A stretch of 53,056 nt of DNA from Rubrivivax sp. (GTDB taxonomy: Bacteria > Pseudomonadota > Gammaproteobacteria > Burkholderiales > Burkholderiaceae_C): positions 1 through 53,056 of the forward strand of contig JAUXRG010000092.1 of assembly GCA_030681795.1 (NCBI GenBank), in the 5' to 3' direction. Each line of letters begins with the position of its first letter. Positions within the stretch are counted from its first letter, which is position 1. Of this stretch, positions 15,622-25,197 are shown one piece after another. The notes under the pieces are model-generated. The model did no database searches. It saw only the letters and a list, made by a program, of their open reading frames with translations, and was not told the origin of the DNA. A program made the translations under genes and the position numbers.

Positions 15622-16700
15622 CCATCGGCCTCGGCGAGCAGCCGTTGGTATTGCGCGAACATGCGGTCCATCTGCACCTCGCGGCTGCCTTCGGCGCGCA
15701 TGCGGGCGTGGTTCGCCTGGCCGACGCGCTGTGCGCGCGCGTCGTCGTGCCACAGCCGCTCCAGGGCGTCCGCCAGCGCCCGCGCCAGGGTGGCGTCGCT
15801 GTCGCCCGTCAACAGCAGGTCCGGCTCGCTGCCCAGCCAGTGCCGGTTGGCCGGCAGGTCGCTGGCGACCACCGCCAGGCCACAGGCCATGCTCTCCAGC
15901 ACCGAGACCGAGGTGGCGTCGCTCAGCGGCACCGAGACCGAAACCTTGCAGCGCGCCAGCACGGCGGCCATGCCGGCGTCGGCCAGCCGGCCGTGCAGCG
16001 TCACCGCGCCCTGCAGGCCGGCCGCGCGCACCTGCTGCGCCAGGGCCTCGACGAGGGGCCCGCCGCCCAGCAGGTGCAGGTGCAGCGGCGCGCCGGGCAG
16101 GCGCCGGCGCAGCTCGGCCAGGGCCTGCACGATCACCGCAATTCTGTAGTTAGGCTCCCAGTTGCGCAGGCTCACGATCTCCAGCCTCGGCTTGTCGGCC
16201 CAGGGCGTGGGTGCGAAGCGCGAGAGCTCCACGCCCCAGTGCACGAGCAGCGGCGCCGCCCGGGGCCGGTAGGACGCAATCTCGTGCAGCAGGTCGGTCG
16301 AGTCGCCCGTCACCAGGTCGGCGCGTCGCAGCGTCCAGCCGGTGAGCGCGCGCATCAGCGGGCGGCCCTTGGGTGTGACGAGCAGGTCGCTGCCCCAGGC
16401 CGTCATCACCAAAGGCCGCTGCGTGCAACGCGCCGCGAGGTAACCGTAGGAGGTGATGTAGTGGGCGTGCACGAGGTCCGGGGCGAGCCGGTTCAAGGCG
16501 CGCTGCGCCGCCCCCACGCGCCACAGCCAGTCGCTGGGGCGCTGCACCGGCGGCAGCACGATCTGCTCGGCCACCCCATTGATGGCCGCCGGCCGCGCCG
16601 TGACCACGCTCACGCGCAGGCCGCGCGCGAGCATCTCGCGCGCCCAGCGCTGCACATGCACGCTGTTGGCGTCGCCCAGCAGGCACAGGTGCGGCTTCAT
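15618..16700 (-). CDS. Family 4 (GT-B) glycosyltransferase, 360 aa
   Basis: The N-terminal acceptor half begins MKPHLCLLGDANSVHVQRWA and contains DLVHAHYITSYG and TAWGSDLL. The C-terminal donor half has GGGPLVEAL, LHGRLADAGMAAVLARC and the EX7E signature in SVLESMACGLAVVASDLPAN. This is a typical retaining GT4 enzyme of surface glycan synthesis. Both ends overlap neighbours by four bases (ATGA type), which indicates translational coupling along the operon. Confidence 0.92.
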   Translation of the reverse strand: MKPHLCLLGDANSVHVQRWAREMLARGLRVSVVTARPAAINGVAEQIVLPPVQRPSDWLWRVGAAQRALNRLAPDLVHAHYITSYGYLAARCTQRPLVMTAWGSDLLVTPKGRPLMRALTGWTLRRADLVTGDSTDLLHEIASYRPRAAPLLVHWGVELSRFAPTPWADKPRLEIVSLRNWEPNYRIAVIVQALAELRRRLPGAPLHLHLLGGGPLVEALAQQVRAAGLQGAVTLHGRLADAGMAAVLARCKVSVSVPLSDATSVSVLESMACGLAVVASDLPANRHWLGSEPDLLLTGDSDATLARALADALERLWHDDARAQRVGQANHARMRAEGSREVQMDRMFAQYQRLLAEADG

Positions 16701-17416
16701 GGCTTGTGTCCCAGCGCCAGCATATGGGTCTTGAAGAGCCCGGTGAGCTCGAGCACCGCCATGCCGCGCTCGCCCAGCAAGGCGTGCACCCGGCGCAGCA
16801 GGCCCAGGTGCGTGGTCAGCCGGCGCTGCTGCAACGGCAGGCCCGGAAAGAGCGCGCGCAACTCGGTGTCCGGCACGTCACGAAAGTGCGGATCGCGGTT
16901 GCGGCTGCGTTCGGCGTCGTACCACAGCAGCCAGCCACCCGGCCGCAGCACGCGCAGCATCTCGGCCGCCACCCGGGCGCGCACGGCGTCATCGACGATG
17001 GAGCTGAAGACGGCGTTCTGCACCACCAGGTCGAAGCGGCCATCGGCGAACGGCAGCGCCGCGCCCGAGGCCTGCGTCACCCGTGGCCCGAAGGCCCGCG
17101 TGGCCGCCAGTACGCGCGGCGCCACGAGATCGACGCCGAAGAGGCCGTCCAGCGGCACGCCCCAGCGCAGGTAGTTGGCAAACTCGCCGCCCGCACCACA
17201 GCCGACGTCGAGCACCTGCATCGCGCGAAGGTCCACGCCCTGCCCGGCCAGCAGGGCCAGCACCACGCGCTCGCGCTCCTGCGCCAGATGCAGCGCCACG
17301 GGGTTGGTCAGGCTCCAGAAGCCGCTGAGCGCCGCGCTGGCATCGCGCTGGCGGTAGCGCTCGACGATGCGCTCGGCCTCAGTGCGCTCGGCCTCAGTGC
17401 GCTCGGGATCAGCCAC
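16697..17416 (-). CDS. SAM-dependent methyltransferase, 239 aa, paralogue of 13855-14577
   Basis: Class I methyltransferase with motif I MQVLDVGCGAGGEFANY, motif II LFGVDLVAPRVL, FDLVVQNAVFSS and RPGGWLLWYD. Its second half matches the methyltransferase at 13855-14577 (WYD, RNRD, DVP, LRALFP, terminal KP). The start is GTG at 17416, within an 8-base overlap with the preceding glycosyltransferase gene. Near the N-terminus the code contains a 15-base tandem repeat that reads ERTEA twice. Two related methyltransferases in one cluster suggest two O-methylations of one glycan, or one acting at the chain end. Confidence 0.85.
   Translation of the reverse strand: MADPERTEAERTEAERIVERYRQRDASAALSGFWSLTNPVALHLAQERERVVLALLAGQGVDLRAMQVLDVGCGAGGEFANYLRWGVPLDGLFGVDLVAPRVLAATRAFGPRVTQASGAALPFADGRFDLVVQNAVFSSIVDDAVRARVAAEMLRVLRPGGWLLWYDAERSRNRDPHFRDVPDTELRALFPGLPLQQRRLTTHLGLLRRVHALLGERGMAVLELTGLFKTHMLALGHKP
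17369..17406. repeat. In-frame 15-base tandem repeat near the methyltransferase N-terminus
   Basis: The unit GCGCTCGGCCTCAGT occurs 2.5 times with no mismatch. Being a multiple of three, it changes only the number of ERTEA units in the protein. Confidence 0.85.
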
Positions 17417-18776
17417 GCCAGGCCTCGCGACAATTCACCAGGAACCGCGCCAGCTCGCCCGTCAGCGCGCGGCGCTCGAAGCGCTCGACGCCCGCGGCCG
17501 GCGCCGGCGCGGCCCCGGGGGCCCGCGGCGCGGCGTCGACCATCGCCTGCAGTGCCGCGGCGATGGCCTCGGGCCTGGTCTCGTCGGCCACCCGGCCCTG
17601 CCCGTGGCGGCGCAATATCTCGGCCGCATCGCCCCGCTCGTCACCGAGCAGCAGCACCGGCCGCGCCGCGCGCAGGTATTCGAAGATCTTGCCCGGCAGC
17701 GTGCCGGCCACCACCTCGCTGGCACGCCCGCCGGGCCCGGCACCGACCACGAGCAGCAGCGCATCGGCCGCGCGCATCTCGGCGATGGCTTCAAAGTGCG
17801 GCACGTAGGCGCGCAGTTCGATCACCCCCGGATGCTGCGCCTCGAACTGCTGCACGCTTTGCGCGAAGCGGGCACCCATATTGCCCACCAGGCGCAGGCG
17901 CAGCGGCCGGGCCGTGGGCGCGGCACGGCGCAGGTACAGATCGATCCCGGCGAGCAGCGTCGCGGGGTCGCGCGGGCCGTAGAAGGTGCCGGTGTGCACG
18001 AGGCGAAAAACGCCGTCGTCGCGCGGCACCGGTTCGGCCGCGGCGAAGTCGGCTTCGTCGTACCCGTTGGGGATGAATGTGACCGGGCTACCTGCGGCCA
18101 GGCGCTGCACGAAGCGCTCGCGCCACGAGGGTGTCACGGTCACCACGCCCGCGGCCTGGCGCAGCCAGCCCGTCTCGGCGCGGCGGTCGAGGGCGGCGCG
18201 CCAGGCCGGCGCGGCATAGCCCGGGTTGTCGGTCCACAGGTCGCGGTAGTCGGCCACCCAGGGCAAGCCGGCGTCGCGTGCCAGCCGCATGCCCAGCCAG
18301 TGCGCCGACATCGGCGGCGCCGTGCTCAGCACGAGCGCGATGCCCTGCTCGCGGATCAGGGCCTGACCTTCGGCGTAGGCGCGCCGCGCCCAGCCGGCGC
18401 GGTCGTCGGGGAAGTGCATGGCGGCGTAGGCACGCAGCGCGGCATCGCGCAGGCCGGGGCTCGCGGATGTGCCACCGTCAGCGAGCCTTGGCGCTGGCGC
18501 TGACTTTGGCGCTGACTTTGGCGCTGCAGCGGCCGCGCCACGCTTGCGCCACGCCATGAAGCGCTGCAGCCAGGGCCGGTGCTCGACGCGGCGCACGGCC
18601 AGTGCGTCGGGCACTTCGGCGAGCAGCGATTCGTCGTGCACGTAGTCGCGGTTGTCCGCCGCCAGCACCGAGGCGCGCACGCCGAAATCCCCCAGATATT
18701 TGCTGAACTTCAAGGCCCGCTGCACCCCGGCGCCGCCCAGCGGCGGGTAGTAGTAGGTCACCAGCAAGACGTTCAT
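17409..18776 (-). CDS. Family 4-like glycosyltransferase with N-terminal WsaF/GT4 domain, 455 aa
   Basis: The start ATG at 18776 opens MNVLLVTYYYPPLGGAGVQR, the glycine-rich acceptor loop of GT4 enzymes, and overlaps the stop of the upstream gene in an ATGA junction. Further marks are APPMSAHWLGMRLA, VADYRDLWTDN, TVTPSWRERF, FIPNGYDEADF and a C-terminal GKIFEYLRAARPVLLL. Between about residues 85 and 110 is an Ala/Pro/Lys linker coded by a 12-base tandem repeat. A retaining transfer from an NDP-sugar is likely; donor and acceptor are unknown. It is one of three glycosyltransferases in the cluster. Confidence 0.9.
   Translation of the reverse strand: MNVLLVTYYYPPLGGAGVQRALKFSKYLGDFGVRASVLAADNRDYVHDESLLAEVPDALAVRRVEHRPWLQRFMAWRKRGAAAAAPKSAPKSAPAPRLADGGTSASPGLRDAALRAYAAMHFPDDRAGWARRAYAEGQALIREQGIALVLSTAPPMSAHWLGMRLARDAGLPWVADYRDLWTDNPGYAAPAWRAALDRRAETGWLRQAAGVVTVTPSWRERFVQRLAAGSPVTFIPNGYDEADFAAAEPVPRDDGVFRLVHTGTFYGPRDPATLLAGIDLYLRRAAPTARPLRLRLVGNMGARFAQSVQQFEAQHPGVIELRAYVPHFEAIAEMRAADALLLVVGAGPGGRASEVVAGTLPGKIFEYLRAARPVLLLGDERGDAAEILRRHGQGRVADETRPEAIAAALQAMVDAAPRAPGAAPAPAAGVERFERRALTGELARFLVNCREAWRG
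18497..18526. repeat. In-frame 12-base tandem repeat in a glycosyltransferase linker
   Basis: The unit GCGCTGACTTTG repeats 2.5 times and encodes KSAP-type units in a low-complexity linker of the glycosyltransferase. The tract is in-frame, so unit changes would alter only linker length. Confidence 0.8.
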
Positions 18777-19447
18777 GGCGCCGCCGCGTCCACCGCGCCC
18801 AGCACCCAGTAGTCGCAATAGGGCAGCTCGGCGAAGCGCTGGGTCTGGAACCCGGCCGCTTCAAGGCGGCTCTGGACATCTGCACGCCTCACGCGGCCAT
18901 CGCCGATTTCCCAGCAGTGGTGCGGGTCGATCCAGATGCGCCGGCGCACGAAGCGGTTCCAGGCCTCGCTCAGGCTGGTCAGGCCGACCGGGAAGCGCCA
19001 CTTCCACAGCCGCTGCCCGGGCGTCACCACCAGCATGTGCCCCTTGCGGTGCGGCAGCGTCAGGTAGAGCCGGCCGCCGGGGCGCAGGAAGGCGTGCAGG
19101 TGCGTCAGGCACAGCGGCAGGTCGGCAAAGGGGATGTGCTCGAGCACCTCGGTGGCCACCACGGCGTCGAAGCGCCCGGCCAGGGCGGGCTGCGGCTCGC
19201 GCAGGTCGGCCAGCACGTCAGGTTGCAGCTGCGCATTGACGTCGACCACCGTATAGCTGCGCACCAGCGGCTGCAGGCAGCGCCGCACCACGCCGTCGCC
19301 GGTGCCGACCTCGAGCACGTCGCCGGTCTCGAGCTCGCACAGGTCGCGCAGCACATGAAAGTGGCGCGTCCAGGTGTAGAAGTCGACCCCGGCCAGATAC
19401 TGCCGCTGGCTGATCGAATATTGCGTGTCGAAGGCGGACGGGTTCAT
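18773..19447 (-). CDS. SAM-dependent methyltransferase, 224 aa
   Basis: Class I methyltransferase: motif I DVLEVGTGDGVVRRC, motif II VVDVN, then FDAVVATEVLEHIPFADLP and the post-motif strand RPGGRLYLTLPHRKGHML. It ends with a QTQRFAELPYCDYWVLGAVD segment. The N-terminus SISQRQYLAGVDFYTWTRHF is typical of methyltransferases found in O-antigen and capsule clusters. It is not closely similar to the two paralogous methyltransferases further along the cluster. It lies between the flippase (stop at 19455) and a glycosyltransferase with an ATGA overlap. Confidence 0.87.
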   Translation of the reverse strand: MNPSAFDTQYSISQRQYLAGVDFYTWTRHFHVLRDLCELETGDVLEVGTGDGVVRRCLQPLVRSYTVVDVNAQLQPDVLADLREPQPALAGRFDAVVATEVLEHIPFADLPLCLTHLHAFLRPGGRLYLTLPHRKGHMLVVTPGQRLWKWRFPVGLTSLSEAWNRFVRRRIWIDPHHCWEIGDGRVRRADVQSRLEAAGFQTQRFAELPYCDYWVLGAVDAAAP

Positions 19448-19454
19448 CGAGCGG

Positions 19455-20933
19455 TCATCTCTTCAGCAGCATACGGGTGATCGATCCCGCCCGACCCCAA
19501 TCGAGCCCCAGGTAGACGACGGCGCCCAGCGCCAGCATCGCACCGACGGCGCCCCATGACACGGCCGCGGCGACCGCCGTCCACCACAGCACCAGCGCCA
19601 GAGGCAGCGCGGCCAGCGCGCTGCTCCAGGCCACCGCCCACAGCGCGGCCCAGGGAAAGCGCCAGGGCATCACGAGGGCGGCCCAGCGTGCCGCCCAGGC
19701 CAGCATTGCGGCATTCGCGGCCGCCGCCGCCGCGGCCGCGCCCGTGGCGCCCCAACGCGGCGTGAGCGCCAGGTTGAGCGCGGCATTCAGCGCCGCAGCC
19801 CCCACCGCGAGCATCAGGACCTGGCGGCTGCGCCCGTCGAGCAGCAGCGCATAGAGCAGGATCTGGTACGCGCCGAAGGCCGCCACGGACACGCCGAGCA
19901 GGGCAAATACCGCCATCGGCGCGTCGTAGCTCGCGGTGGCCAGCCGCGGCAGCAAGGCCGGGCCGACCAACGCCAACCCCAGCGCCACGGGCAGGCACAG
20001 GAAGACGAAGGTCTGCAGGGCCAGCGTCGTCAGGCGGGCGGCCTCGTCGCGCCGGCCATCGCCCCATAGCCGCGCGAGGACGGGGAAGAGGGTGAAGCCG
20101 AGCACGCTGTAGAAGACCGCCGGCACGCTGCACAGCGACGCCGCAGCGGAATACACCGCCACCGCATCCAGGCCCAGCAGCCGCACGAGCAGGAAGCGAT
20201 CGAAGGCCAGGTTGAACGAAGTGAATAGCGCCAGCAGCACTAGCGGGGCGCAGAAAGCCCACAGCTCGCGCAGCGGCGGACCCTGCGCGGGGGCCGCCGT
20301 GGCCAACTCAGCCGGCACCCCGCCACGCCGCAGCACGCCGTACGCGGCCGCCAGCACGCCCAGCGCCAGCACGCACTGCGCCGCCGCGTAGCTGCCCAGC
20401 CAGCCCGCCAGCGGTTCGCCGCCGGCCCCGACGAGAGCGTAGACCAGGCCGTAGCGCAGGCCGCTGCGCACCACCAGCACGGCCGCCACGGCGCCGATGC
20501 GGCCCACGGCGCGCAGCCAGGCGTTGGCCAGTTCGACCGAGGCATCCGCCAGCAGCAGCCCCAGCAGTGCCGGCACCAGGGCCTCCCGGCCGCCCTCACC
20601 GTAGACCAGGCGCGCCACGGGCAAACGGCCCGCCCACACCAGCGCGGCGCAGACGATGAATAGCGCCAGTGCCGCGGCGCCGATGCGGATGAAGAAACGG
20701 GGCCGCCCTGCCGCGGCGCTGGCGCCCGAGAACCAGCGCACGATGGCCGTGGGTGTGGCGAACAGGACCACCGGCATCAACAGGCCCGTGGTCACGCCGG
20801 TCTGGGTCCAGGCGCCGTAGTCCTGCGGCACCATGGCGCGCGCCAGCAGGGGCAGCAGCAGCAGCCCGAGCAGGCGGTCGAGCAACGTCGCGCCGGCGTA
20901 GAGCGCGGCGCCGCCGCGCAGCGTGGAGATCAT
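19455..20933 (-). CDS. Polysaccharide flippase (Wzx/MATE-like), 492 aa
   Basis: A very hydrophobic protein with about 12-14 predicted membrane segments and an N-terminus MISTLRGGAALYAGATLLDR typical of polysaccharide transport proteins of the MVF/MOP superfamily. It would flip an undecaprenyl-linked oligosaccharide across the inner membrane. The ATG at 20933 begins the first amphipathic stretch; upstream in-frame codons are unlike the family. It is the first gene of the leftward cluster. A TAGAAT -10-like box at 21024-21029 lies about 90 bases upstream. The 209-base gap to lysS holds both divergent promoters. No O-antigen polymerase gene is seen in the cluster. Confidence 0.9.
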   Translation of the reverse strand: MISTLRGGAALYAGATLLDRLLGLLLLPLLARAMVPQDYGAWTQTGVTTGLLMPVVLFATPTAIVRWFSGASAAAGRPRFFIRIGAAALALFIVCAALVWAGRLPVARLVYGEGGREALVPALLGLLLADASVELANAWLRAVGRIGAVAAVLVVRSGLRYGLVYALVGAGGEPLAGWLGSYAAAQCVLALGVLAAAYGVLRRGGVPAELATAAPAQGPPLRELWAFCAPLVLLALFTSFNLAFDRFLLVRLLGLDAVAVYSAAASLCSVPAVFYSVLGFTLFPVLARLWGDGRRDEAARLTTLALQTFVFLCLPVALGLALVGPALLPRLATASYDAPMAVFALLGVSVAAFGAYQILLYALLLDGRSRQVLMLAVGAAALNAALNLALTPRWGATGAAAAAAAANAAMLAWAARWAALVMPWRFPWAALWAVAWSSALAALPLALVLWWTAVAAAVSWGAVGAMLALGAVVYLGLDWGRAGSITRMLLKR

Positions 20934-21142
20934 GTGCAGTTGGCGAGGGCCGCCCGGGGCGCGGCAAGGCGCGAAGAAGTTCGACCGAACAGGCACCGGG
21001 AGCGGCGCCAGCAGGCGGCGACGATTCTATGGGCAGCCCTGCCCGCGCACGGGCCACTGCGGGCCGCGCAGGGCGCAGCAGCGGCGGATCGACGCCCCGC
21101 GGGCACGCCACCTAAAATCGCCCTTCCACTCTGGCCCTCCCG

Positions 21143-22675
21143 ATGTCCTCCCACACCCCGCCCGCCGCGCCCCTAGCCACCGCACCCGATGCCAACCAAC
21201 TGATGGCCGAGCGGCGCGACAAGCTCGCCGTCATCCGTGCCCAGGGCATCCCCTTCCCGAACGACTACAAGCCCACGCACCACGCCGCCGACCTGCACCA
21301 CAAGCACGGCCAGGTGCCCAACGAGGAGCTCGAGCCCCAGGCCCTCAAGGTGGCCGTGGCTGGCCGCCTGATGCTCAAGCGCGTGATGGGCAAAGCCTGC
21401 TTCGGCACGCTGCAGGACGGCTCCTTCGGTGAGAAACACGGCCGCATCCAGATTTACGTCACGCAGGACGCGGTGGGCGAGCAGGCGCTGGCCGACTTCA
21501 AGCAGCTCGACCTGGGCGACATCCTGGGCTGCGAGGGCACGCTGTTTCGGACCAAGACCGGCGAGCTCTCGGTGAAGGCCACCCGCGTGCGGCTGCTCAC
21601 CAAGAGCCTGCGCCCGCTGCCCGACAAGTTCCACGGCATGACCGACCAGGAGCAGAAATACCGCCAGCGCTATGTCGACCTCATCACCGACGAGGCCGCG
21701 CGTGCGCGCTTCGTCGCGCGCAGCAAGGCGGTGAGCTCGATCCGCGCCTTCATGGTCGAGCACGGTTTCCTGGAAGTGGAGACACCGATGCTCCACCCCA
21801 TCCCCGGCGGCGCCAACGCCAAGCCCTTCACCACCCACCACAACGCGCTCGACCAGCAGATGTTCCTGCGCATCGCCCCCGAGCTTTACCTCAAGCGGCT
21901 GCTGGTGGGCGGCTTCGAGCGCGTCTTCGAGATCAACCGCAGCTTTCGCAACGAAGGCATCAGCGTGCGCCACAACCCCGAGTTCACGATGATGGAGTTC
22001 TACGCGGCCTACTGGACGCACCATGATCTGATGGACTTCACCGAGGCCGTGCTGCGCCACGCCGCGCGCACGGCCATGGGCACGGCCGAAATCAGCTACG
22101 GCGGCCGTCCGGTGGCGCTGGACCAGCCCTTCACCCGGCTCTCGGTGAGCGACGCGCTGGTCGAGCATGCCGGGCTCACCCGCGTCGAAGCCGGCGACGC
22201 CAAGGTGCTGCACGCCAAGCTGCGCGCGCTGGGCGAGGAGCCGCCGGCGCACTGGGGTCTGCCCGAGCTGCAGTTCGGCCTCTTCGAAGCCGCGGTGGAA
22301 GACAAGCTCTGGCACCCGACCTTCATCATCGACTACCCCGTGGAAGTCTCGCCGCTGGCGCGCGCCTCCGATACCAACCCGGCAGTCACCGAGCGCTTCG
22401 AGCTCTTCATCGCCGGGCGCGAATACGCCAATGGATTTTCCGAGCTCAACGACGCGCAGGACCAGGCCGCGCGCTTCCAGGCCCAGGCCGTCAACAAGGA
22501 AGCCGGCGACGAAGAGGCGATGTACTACGACGCCGACTTCATCCGCGCGCTGGAGTACGGCATGCCGCCGGCCGGCGGCTGCGGCATCGGCATCGACCGG
22601 CTCATCATGCTGCTCACCGACAGCCCAAGCATCCGCGACGTCATCCTCTTTCCGGCGCTGCGCCGGGAAGGGTAA
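21143..22675 (+). CDS. lysS: Lysyl-tRNA synthetase, class II
   Basis: A 510-aa cytoplasmic enzyme that charges tRNA-Lys. The N-terminal OB-fold domain (about 65-165) contains [19 protein letters not shown]. The class II core has motif 1 around [15 protein letters not shown], motif 2 [11 protein letters not shown] with [11 protein letters not shown], and motif 3 [13 protein letters not shown] near the end. Length and motifs are normal. A TAAAAT box lies about 25 bases upstream, giving a short leader. It is divergent from the polysaccharide cluster and is the housekeeping flank of that locus. Confidence 0.97.
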   Translation: MSSHTPPAAPLATAPDANQLMAERRDKLAVIRAQGIPFPNDYKPTHHAADLHHKHGQVPNEELEPQALKVAVAGRLMLKRVMGKACFGTLQDGSFGEKHGRIQIYVTQDAVGEQALADFKQLDLGDILGCEGTLFRTKTGELSVKATRVRLLTKSLRPLPDKFHGMTDQEQKYRQRYVDLITDEAARARFVARSKAVSSIRAFMVEHGFLEVETPMLHPIPGGANAKPFTTHHNALDQQMFLRIAPELYLKRLLVGGFERVFEINRSFRNEGISVRHNPEFTMMEFYAAYWTHHDLMDFTEAVLRHAARTAMGTAEISYGGRPVALDQPFTRLSVSDALVEHAGLTRVEAGDAKVLHAKLRALGEEPPAHWGLPELQFGLFEAAVEDKLWHPTFIIDYPVEVSPLARASDTNPAVTERFELFIAGREYANGFSELNDAQDQAARFQAQAVNKEAGDEEAMYYDADFIRALEYGMPPAGGCGIGIDRLIMLLTDSPSIRDVILFPALRREG

Positions 22676-22731
22676 GCCGCCCGCACTGAGCCGCCCGCAA
22701 CGGGCCGCCCAGGGCCGCCGCGCGGCGCGAT

Positions 22732-23520
22732 TCAGCCGTGCCGGAACGCCGGCTTGCGCTTGTCGAGGAAGGCCTCCATGCCTTCCTTCTGGTCGGCCGT
22801 GGCGAAGAGGGCGTGGAACATGCGCCGCTCGTAGCTCACGCCGTCGGACAGGCCGCTCTCGAAGGCGCGGTTGACGCATTCCTTGGCCATCATCACGCTG
22901 GGGCCACCCATGGCGCAGATGAGCTCGCCTGCGGCCAGCGCCTCGGCCAGCAGTTTGTCGGCGGGCACCACGCGCGAGACCAGCCCGGCGCGCTCGGCCT
23001 CGGCGGCGTCCATCATGCGGCCGGTGAGCACCAGGTCCATGGCCTTGCTCTTGCCCACCGCGCGGGGCAGGCGTTGCGTGCCGCCGGCGCCGGGGATGAT
23101 GCCGAGCTTGATCTCGGGCTGGCCGAACCTGGCGCTGTCGGCGGCGATGATGAAGTCGCACATCATCGCCAGCTCGCAGCCACCGCCCAGGGCGAAACCG
23201 GCCACCGCGGCGATGACGGGCTTGCGGATGCCGCGGATGGTCTCCCAGTTGCGCGTGATGAAGTCGCCCTGGAAGGCCTCGATGAAGGTCTTGCTGGCCA
23301 TGGCGGCGATGTCGGCGCCCGCAGCGAAGGCCTTCTCGCTGCCGGTGATGACGATGCAGCCCACGTGCTCGTCGGCGTCCCAGGCGCGCAGGGCCGCGCC
23401 GAGCTGGTCCATGAGTTCGTCGTTGAGTGCATTCAGCTGCTTGGGGCGGTTCAGCGTGATGAGGCCGGTGCGGCGCTCACCGTCGCCGCGCAGTTCGGTC
23501 AGGATCAGGGCGTCGGTCAC
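22732..23520 (-). CDS. Enoyl-CoA hydratase / crotonase family, 262 aa
   Basis: The crotonase fold is clear: [19 protein letters not shown], the oxyanion-hole stretch [31 protein letters not shown] with the two catalytic glutamates (CEL, and [20 protein letters not shown]), and a C-terminal [13 protein letters not shown]. It fits a short-chain enoyl-CoA hydratase of beta-oxidation or amino acid breakdown. The start is GTG at 23520, set by GAGGAG eight bases upstream. It is a single gene convergent with lysS, with a GC-rich gap of 56 bases between them. Confidence 0.93.
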   Translation of the reverse strand: MTDALILTELRGDGERRTGLITLNRPKQLNALNDELMDQLGAALRAWDADEHVGCIVITGSEKAFAAGADIAAMASKTFIEAFQGDFITRNWETIRGIRKPVIAAVAGFALGGGCELAMMCDFIIAADSARFGQPEIKLGIIPGAGGTQRLPRAVGKSKAMDLVLTGRMMDAAEAERAGLVSRVVPADKLLAEALAAGELICAMGGPSVMMAKECVNRAFESGLSDGVSYERRMFHALFATADQKEGMEAFLDKRKPAFRHG

Positions 23521-23582
23521 GGGGTTCTCCTCGGTTGAGCCAGGGCATTCCAGCGGCACTATATCGGCCGCACTGCCCTCGT

Positions 23583-24650
23583 TCACTTTCCCTCGGCCGC
23601 CTGCTCGGGCAGGCGCTCGATCAGCAGGTCCACATAGGACTCCGTGTCCTGGCGAATCAGCACCCGCACCGGCAGGTACTGCAGGCTGGGGGCGACCCAG
23701 AACTCCACCGACAGGTCGCCGCCCGTGCGCGCCCTGGCCCGCGGCTTGATGTGGACGGTCTGCACCGGGCCGGCGGGCGTGGCGAGTTCCTCTCCACCGA
23801 CCACCTCGTAGGTGATGAGTTCCACGCGGCGCGGCAAGGCCACCGGCATCTCGATGGTGCGGCCCGGCGTCAACCACTGCGGCTGGGTGATCGAGAGCCA
23901 GGTCAGGTGCACGAACTGGCTCACGCTGTCCTGCAACCCCGGGGCGCGCGGCAGTTCGCGGCCGTCGGCGAAGCGCACGCGATCGGGGTCCATCTGGACG
24001 GACAGGCGCCGGGTGGCGCTGAAGGGCACTTCGGTGACCTCGTCGTACTGCCGCGGGCTCAGGCCCTCGGGCGTGATCTCGCCTTCGCTGCGGCTGTGCC
24101 GGCTGACCACCAGCCCCGCGCTGACCTTCATGTGCACCTGGTAGCGCGTGCCCGAGCGCAGCCATTCAACCTGGGCATCGCCGACCAGGGGGCCGCGCCA
24201 ATGGCCGGTGAGCGTGTAGCTCAGCCGCGTGGAAGGCGGCCACTCGAAGGCCGCGGCGGCAGAGGCCGCCGGTGCCGCGGGCGCGGGCACCGCAGTCAGC
24301 GCCGGCGGGGCGGGATCGAGCTCAGGCACGAGCTCAGGCATGGGCTGCGCAGTAGCTTCCAGTGCGGCCACGGGGGGTTGTGCTGCTTCGAACACGGGCT
24401 CGGGCGCGGATGCCTGCGCGGCCGGAGCCGCTGCGGCCCGGCGCGGGCGCACCCGCGGCGGCGCGGCGGGGGCCGGCGGCGGTGCAGCGGGGGCAAGCTC
24501 TCGCACGAAAGCCACGTCGATGCGCCGTGGCCGCGACTCGTGGGCCCCCTCGCCCAGCCTTGTGGTCAGCACCTGGCCCGCGAGCCAGACGTGCGCCAGG
24601 GTCACGCCGGCCGTCAGCGCAGCCAGATGCCGGCGGCGGTAGGCCAGCAA
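23583..24650 (-). CDS. DUF3108 periplasmic protein with N-terminal anchor, about 355 aa
   Basis: The conserved DUF3108 part covers roughly residues 150-355 ([52 protein letters not shown]). Before it is one membrane helix ([18 protein letters not shown]) preceded by arginines, so the C-terminal part should face the periplasm. A long Ala/Pro-rich linker follows. No ATG is available. The TTG at 24650 with GGGAGG just upstream is my best guess, but spacing is tight and the start is uncertain. It starts 12 bases after the DUF3429 gene, suggesting cotranscription. Function is unknown; the family is common in betaproteobacteria. Confidence 0.75.
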   Translation of the reverse strand: MLAYRRRHLAALTAGVTLAHVWLAGQVLTTRLGEGAHESRPRRIDVAFVRELAPAAPPPAPAAPPRVRPRRAAAAPAAQASAPEPVFEAAQPPVAALEATAQPMPELVPELDPAPPALTAVPAPAAPAASAAAAFEWPPSTRLSYTLTGHWRGPLVGDAQVEWLRSGTRYQVHMKVSAGLVVSRHSRSEGEITPEGLSPRQYDEVTEVPFSATRRLSVQMDPDRVRFADGRELPRAPGLQDSVSQFVHLTWLSITQPQWLTPGRTIEMPVALPRRVELITYEVVGGEELATPAGPVQTVHIKPRARARTGGDLSVEFWVAPSLQYLPVRVLIRQDTESYVDLLIERLPEQAAEGK

Positions 24651-24661
24651 GCGCCTCCCAG

Positions 24662-25138
24662 TCAGGTGCCGGCGGCGCCGAGAAAGCAGCTCAGGGCCGC
24701 CACGGCGCTGAACCGGAAGCGCAGCGTGAGCCAGTGCGCCACGCCCTGGGCCGGGTAGAGCTGGCGGTCGACCGCGTAGCAGGCCAGCAGCATGGCTCCG
24801 AGGATCACCAGGCCGGCACCGGGCGGCATCATCACGGCCAGCCAGGCCACGAGGGCGGGCACCACGCCCCAGCCGAGCCCCACCGCGGGCGGATCGGGTT
24901 GGCGCAACGCCAGGCCCCAGTGGATGGCACCGATGAAGGCCACGGTCACCGCCGCGTAGCTGGACAGCGCCAGCGTCACGTAGGGGTGGGCGTCGGGGTG
25001 CACCAGCCACACCAGCAGCGCACCGGCCACGAAGGGGATCAACCCCGCGTAGCCCAGGCGGCGCGCGAGCCGCGGCAGTTCGGGAGCGGGGGCACAAGCG
25101 GGGACAGGAACGGGGGCAGGAACGGGGGCAGCAGTCAT
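24662..25138 (-). CDS. DUF3429 membrane protein, 158 aa
   Basis: The product has a Pro/Ala/Val-rich N-terminal tail and then five hydrophobic segments, with the DUF3429 hallmarks GYAGLIPFVAGALL, FIGAIHWGLAL and AMLLACYAVDRQLY. It is an inner-membrane protein of unknown function. The ATG at 25138 is preceded at six bases by GACAAT, a -10-like box that would give a leaderless or nearly leaderless message. It is followed closely by the DUF3108 gene. Confidence 0.85.
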   Translation of the reverse strand: MTAAPVPAPVPVPACAPAPELPRLARRLGYAGLIPFVAGALLVWLVHPDAHPYVTLALSSYAAVTVAFIGAIHWGLALRQPDPPAVGLGWGVVPALVAWLAVMMPPGAGLVILGAMLLACYAVDRQLYPAQGVAHWLTLRFRFSAVAALSCFLGAAGT

Positions 25139-25197
25139 GCCGCGATTGTCGGCCCCCGCGGGCGGGCGCGAGGGGCGGCCTGATGTGCGTTGCTGCC

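Noticed and set aside
8791..20933. Search for a Wzy polymerase or chain-length regulator in the glycan cluster
   Set aside because: The only multi-pass protein is the flippase; the other membrane proteins are the dehydratase, sugar transferase and ExoA-like enzyme. No polymerase can be supported here.
21173..23161. Leftward frame antisense to lysS
   Set aside because: lysS has all class II motifs. The antisense product is a low-complexity shadow.
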